A DNA stretch of 7,611 nucleotides from an uncultured Pseudomonadota bacterium (GTDB lineage: Bacteria > Pseudomonadota > Gammaproteobacteria > Burkholderiales > Burkholderiaceae_C). Shown in pieces: positions 6,983-7,611 of this stretch. Both the position numbers and the translations under genes were made by a program. The stretch lies in NCBI GenBank assembly GCA_900320815.1, contig ONTY01000052.1, positions 1-7,611 on the forward strand, in the 5' to 3' direction. Position 1 is the first letter of the stretch, and every line of letters starts with the position of its first letter. Below the pieces are notes generated by a model that saw only the letters and a list, made by a program, of their open reading frames with translations, did no database searches and was not told where the DNA came from.

Positions 6983-7182
6983 GGTGTTCTCCTTTTCGGG
7001 GTGAACGAATTGGATGGTGCTGGCGCAGCTATCTGAAAGCTCTGAATGCCCGCAGAGCTTTCTTGTTTCATAATTTTCGCCTTTGCACAAAGAGGGGCGA
7101 AAAAATCTGGCATGGCAAGAATATTGTGCCCTGTCGTGTCTGCTTCCATGAGGAAGAGGTCGAGCAATTCATACTGTGTCAT
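6979..7182 (-). CDS. Small ORF of unknown function, coupled to the LRAT-like gene
   Basis: 67 residues, not recognised. It starts MTQYELLDLFLMEADTTGHN; the first half looks protein-like and acidic. The second half is Ser/Pro/Lys-rich, without predicted structure, and is partly forced by the hairpin and ribosome-binding site of the next gene. The start has AAAGGA (7190-7195) at 7-nt spacing. Its TGA overlaps the next ATG by four bases (ATGA, 6979-6982). It contains no transmembrane stretch or signal peptide. The tail may be a read-out into what was once intergenic DNA, so the protein could be truncated or frameshifted. Its position directly before an enzyme gene would suit a regulator, chaperone or protective partner, but that is only inference. 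Confidence 0.5.
   Translation of the reverse strand: MTQYELLDLFLMEADTTGHNILAMPDFFAPLCAKAKIMKQESSAGIQSFQIAAPAPSNSFTPKRRTP
7035..7062. repeat. Perfect 10-bp inverted repeat inside the small ORF
   Basis: GAAAGCTCTG (7035-7044) and CAGAGCTTTC (7053-7062) are exact inverted repeats around an 8-nt loop. In the minus-strand mRNA this hairpin lies about 40 nt before the Shine-Dalgarno of the LRAT-like gene, with no U-tract after it. On the plus strand it is followed by a loose T-rich stretch. It may be an attenuator, an RNA-stability element or an old terminator. Confidence 0.5.
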
Positions 7183-7451
7183 GGTTTTTTCCTTTCAATG
7201 CAGGTTTTATTTTCCCATGAGCTTTCCAGGCAGGCCAAGGGTGCCAGTGATGGTGTCGCGGGCGCTGTTGAGTTCGTCCAGTGCGCTGCCAGCCGCAGGC
7301 GCTGCAGCAGTCGGTGCAGGGGTGTGTTGTGCCCGAAAGTTTTTTTGCGGGGCTGCCACAGTTGTGGTGGATCTACATACTCAATTGTTTTGTTTTTTGT
7401 CGCCGGCTTTTGTTGCAGGCGATTGTGTATATACCCATTGCAGTGTGGATG

Positions 7452-7525
7452 TAGGGGCAGGCCACTGTGCCTGCCCTGCGCCCTGTGTCAACCAATGCAG
7501 GGCAAGCACAGGGAGGGTGCCCCTA
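7452..7525. repeat. 74-bp palindromic repeat element (MITE/REP-like)
   Basis: Arms at 7452-7479 and 7497-7525 are imperfect inverted repeats of 28 and 29 bp. The outer eight bases TAGGGGCA/TGCCCCTA match exactly, as do the inner TGCCCTGC/GCAGGGCA and the TGTGC/GCACA blocks. A 17-nt loop (7480-7496) separates them. The left arm also folds on itself: GGGCAGGC (7455-7462) with GCCTGCCC (7469-7476). No transposase is present and no clear target-site duplication is seen. It resembles short non-autonomous palindromic elements that are dispersed in bacterial genomes. Confidence 0.65.
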
Positions 7526-7549
7526 TGCGTGAGGGAAGGGAGGGCAAAA

Positions 7550-7571
7550 AATATGCGCTGAATATGCGCTG
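7550..7571. repeat. Exact 11-bp tandem duplication
   Basis: AATATGCGCTG occurs twice back to back (7550-7560 and 7561-7571), next to the palindromic element. It is probably a slippage or repair product. In the minus frame entering from the edge it adds a non-multiple of three. Confidence 0.6.
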
Positions 7572-7611
7572 CAAGGCGCTGGCCAGGTGCGCCTGGAAAA
7601 TCTGTGATAGA

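Larger units (their letters stand above)
7207..7611 (-). pseudogene. Reading frame entering from the right edge, interrupted by one TGA; probable 3' gene remnant
   Basis: From 7611 this minus frame is open for 76 codons to TGA at 7381-7383. It then stays open, in the same frame, for 57 more codons to TAA at 7207-7209. The distal part looks like a real protein end: an Ala/Pro/Thr linker, then ALDELNSARDTITGTLGLPG and the end KLMGK. The part between about 7450 and 7526 is translation of a palindromic repeat element and does not look like protein. I do not recognise the product. The distal part could instead be a 50-residue ORF starting at GTG 7359, but no Shine-Dalgarno supports that. Its stop lies 24 nt before the start of the 67-residue ORF, so the three could once have been one operon. 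Confidence 0.35.

Noticed and set aside
7486..7491. Consensus -35 TTGACA on the minus strand in the loop of the palindromic element
   Set aside because: No acceptable -10 hexamer lies 16-18 nt downstream, so it is not supported as a promoter.
7046..7561. Plus-strand open frame of 171 codons
   Set aside because: It runs through the hairpin, the palindromic element and the reverse of two minus-strand frames with good ribosome-binding sites. Its product is Cys/Val-rich and not protein-like.

Overview
The window reads as a GC-rich bacterial chromosome, most likely a betaproteobacterium of the Burkholderiales (Comamonadaceae-like). This is judged from the style of the LysRS, FumC and HrpA proteins and from a TACAAT-type -10 box just ahead of lysS. 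The species cannot be named from the sequence alone. Three housekeeping genes form the backbone: hrpA (minus strand, cut by the left edge), lysS (plus strand) and fumC (minus strand). The gaps between and beyond them hold small accessory genes and gene wreckage.

Layout. 1-1914 (minus): the first 638 codons of the DEAH-box RNA helicase HrpA. 2050-2409 (plus): a short ORF with its own Shine-Dalgarno sequence that looks like the C-terminal core of the Imm11/DUF1629 family, which contains predicted immunity proteins. 2410-2635: the lysS leader, with palindromes and a probable -10 box. 2636-4198 (plus): complete lysS. 4199-4375: convergent lysS/fumC gap with two small palindromes and a strong terminator. 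4376-5767 (minus): complete fumC. 5768-6049: fumC promoter side. 6050-6372 (plus): decayed remnant of a DUF1016/YhcG-type nuclease gene, followed by a plus-strand terminator. 6431-7182 (minus): a 67-residue ORF translationally coupled (ATGA overlap) to a 183-residue LRAT-type NlpC/P60 cysteine enzyme. 7207-7611 (minus): a reading frame entering from the right edge, interrupted by one TGA and carrying a 74-bp palindromic repeat element.

How the parts relate. hrpA, lysS and fumC are separately transcribed core genes (RNA processing, lysyl-tRNA charging, TCA cycle). The accessory parts look like successive insertions and deletions in the gaps: an orphan immunity-like ORF, a dead DUF1016 gene, and a short minus-strand cluster ending in the LRAT-like enzyme. 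The least explained parts are the LRAT cluster with its hairpin-bearing upstream ORF, the right-edge frame with its palindromic repeat, and the octamer TGCCGGCA, which occurs five times, four of them between genes. No tRNA, rRNA, CRISPR array or complete insertion sequence was seen.
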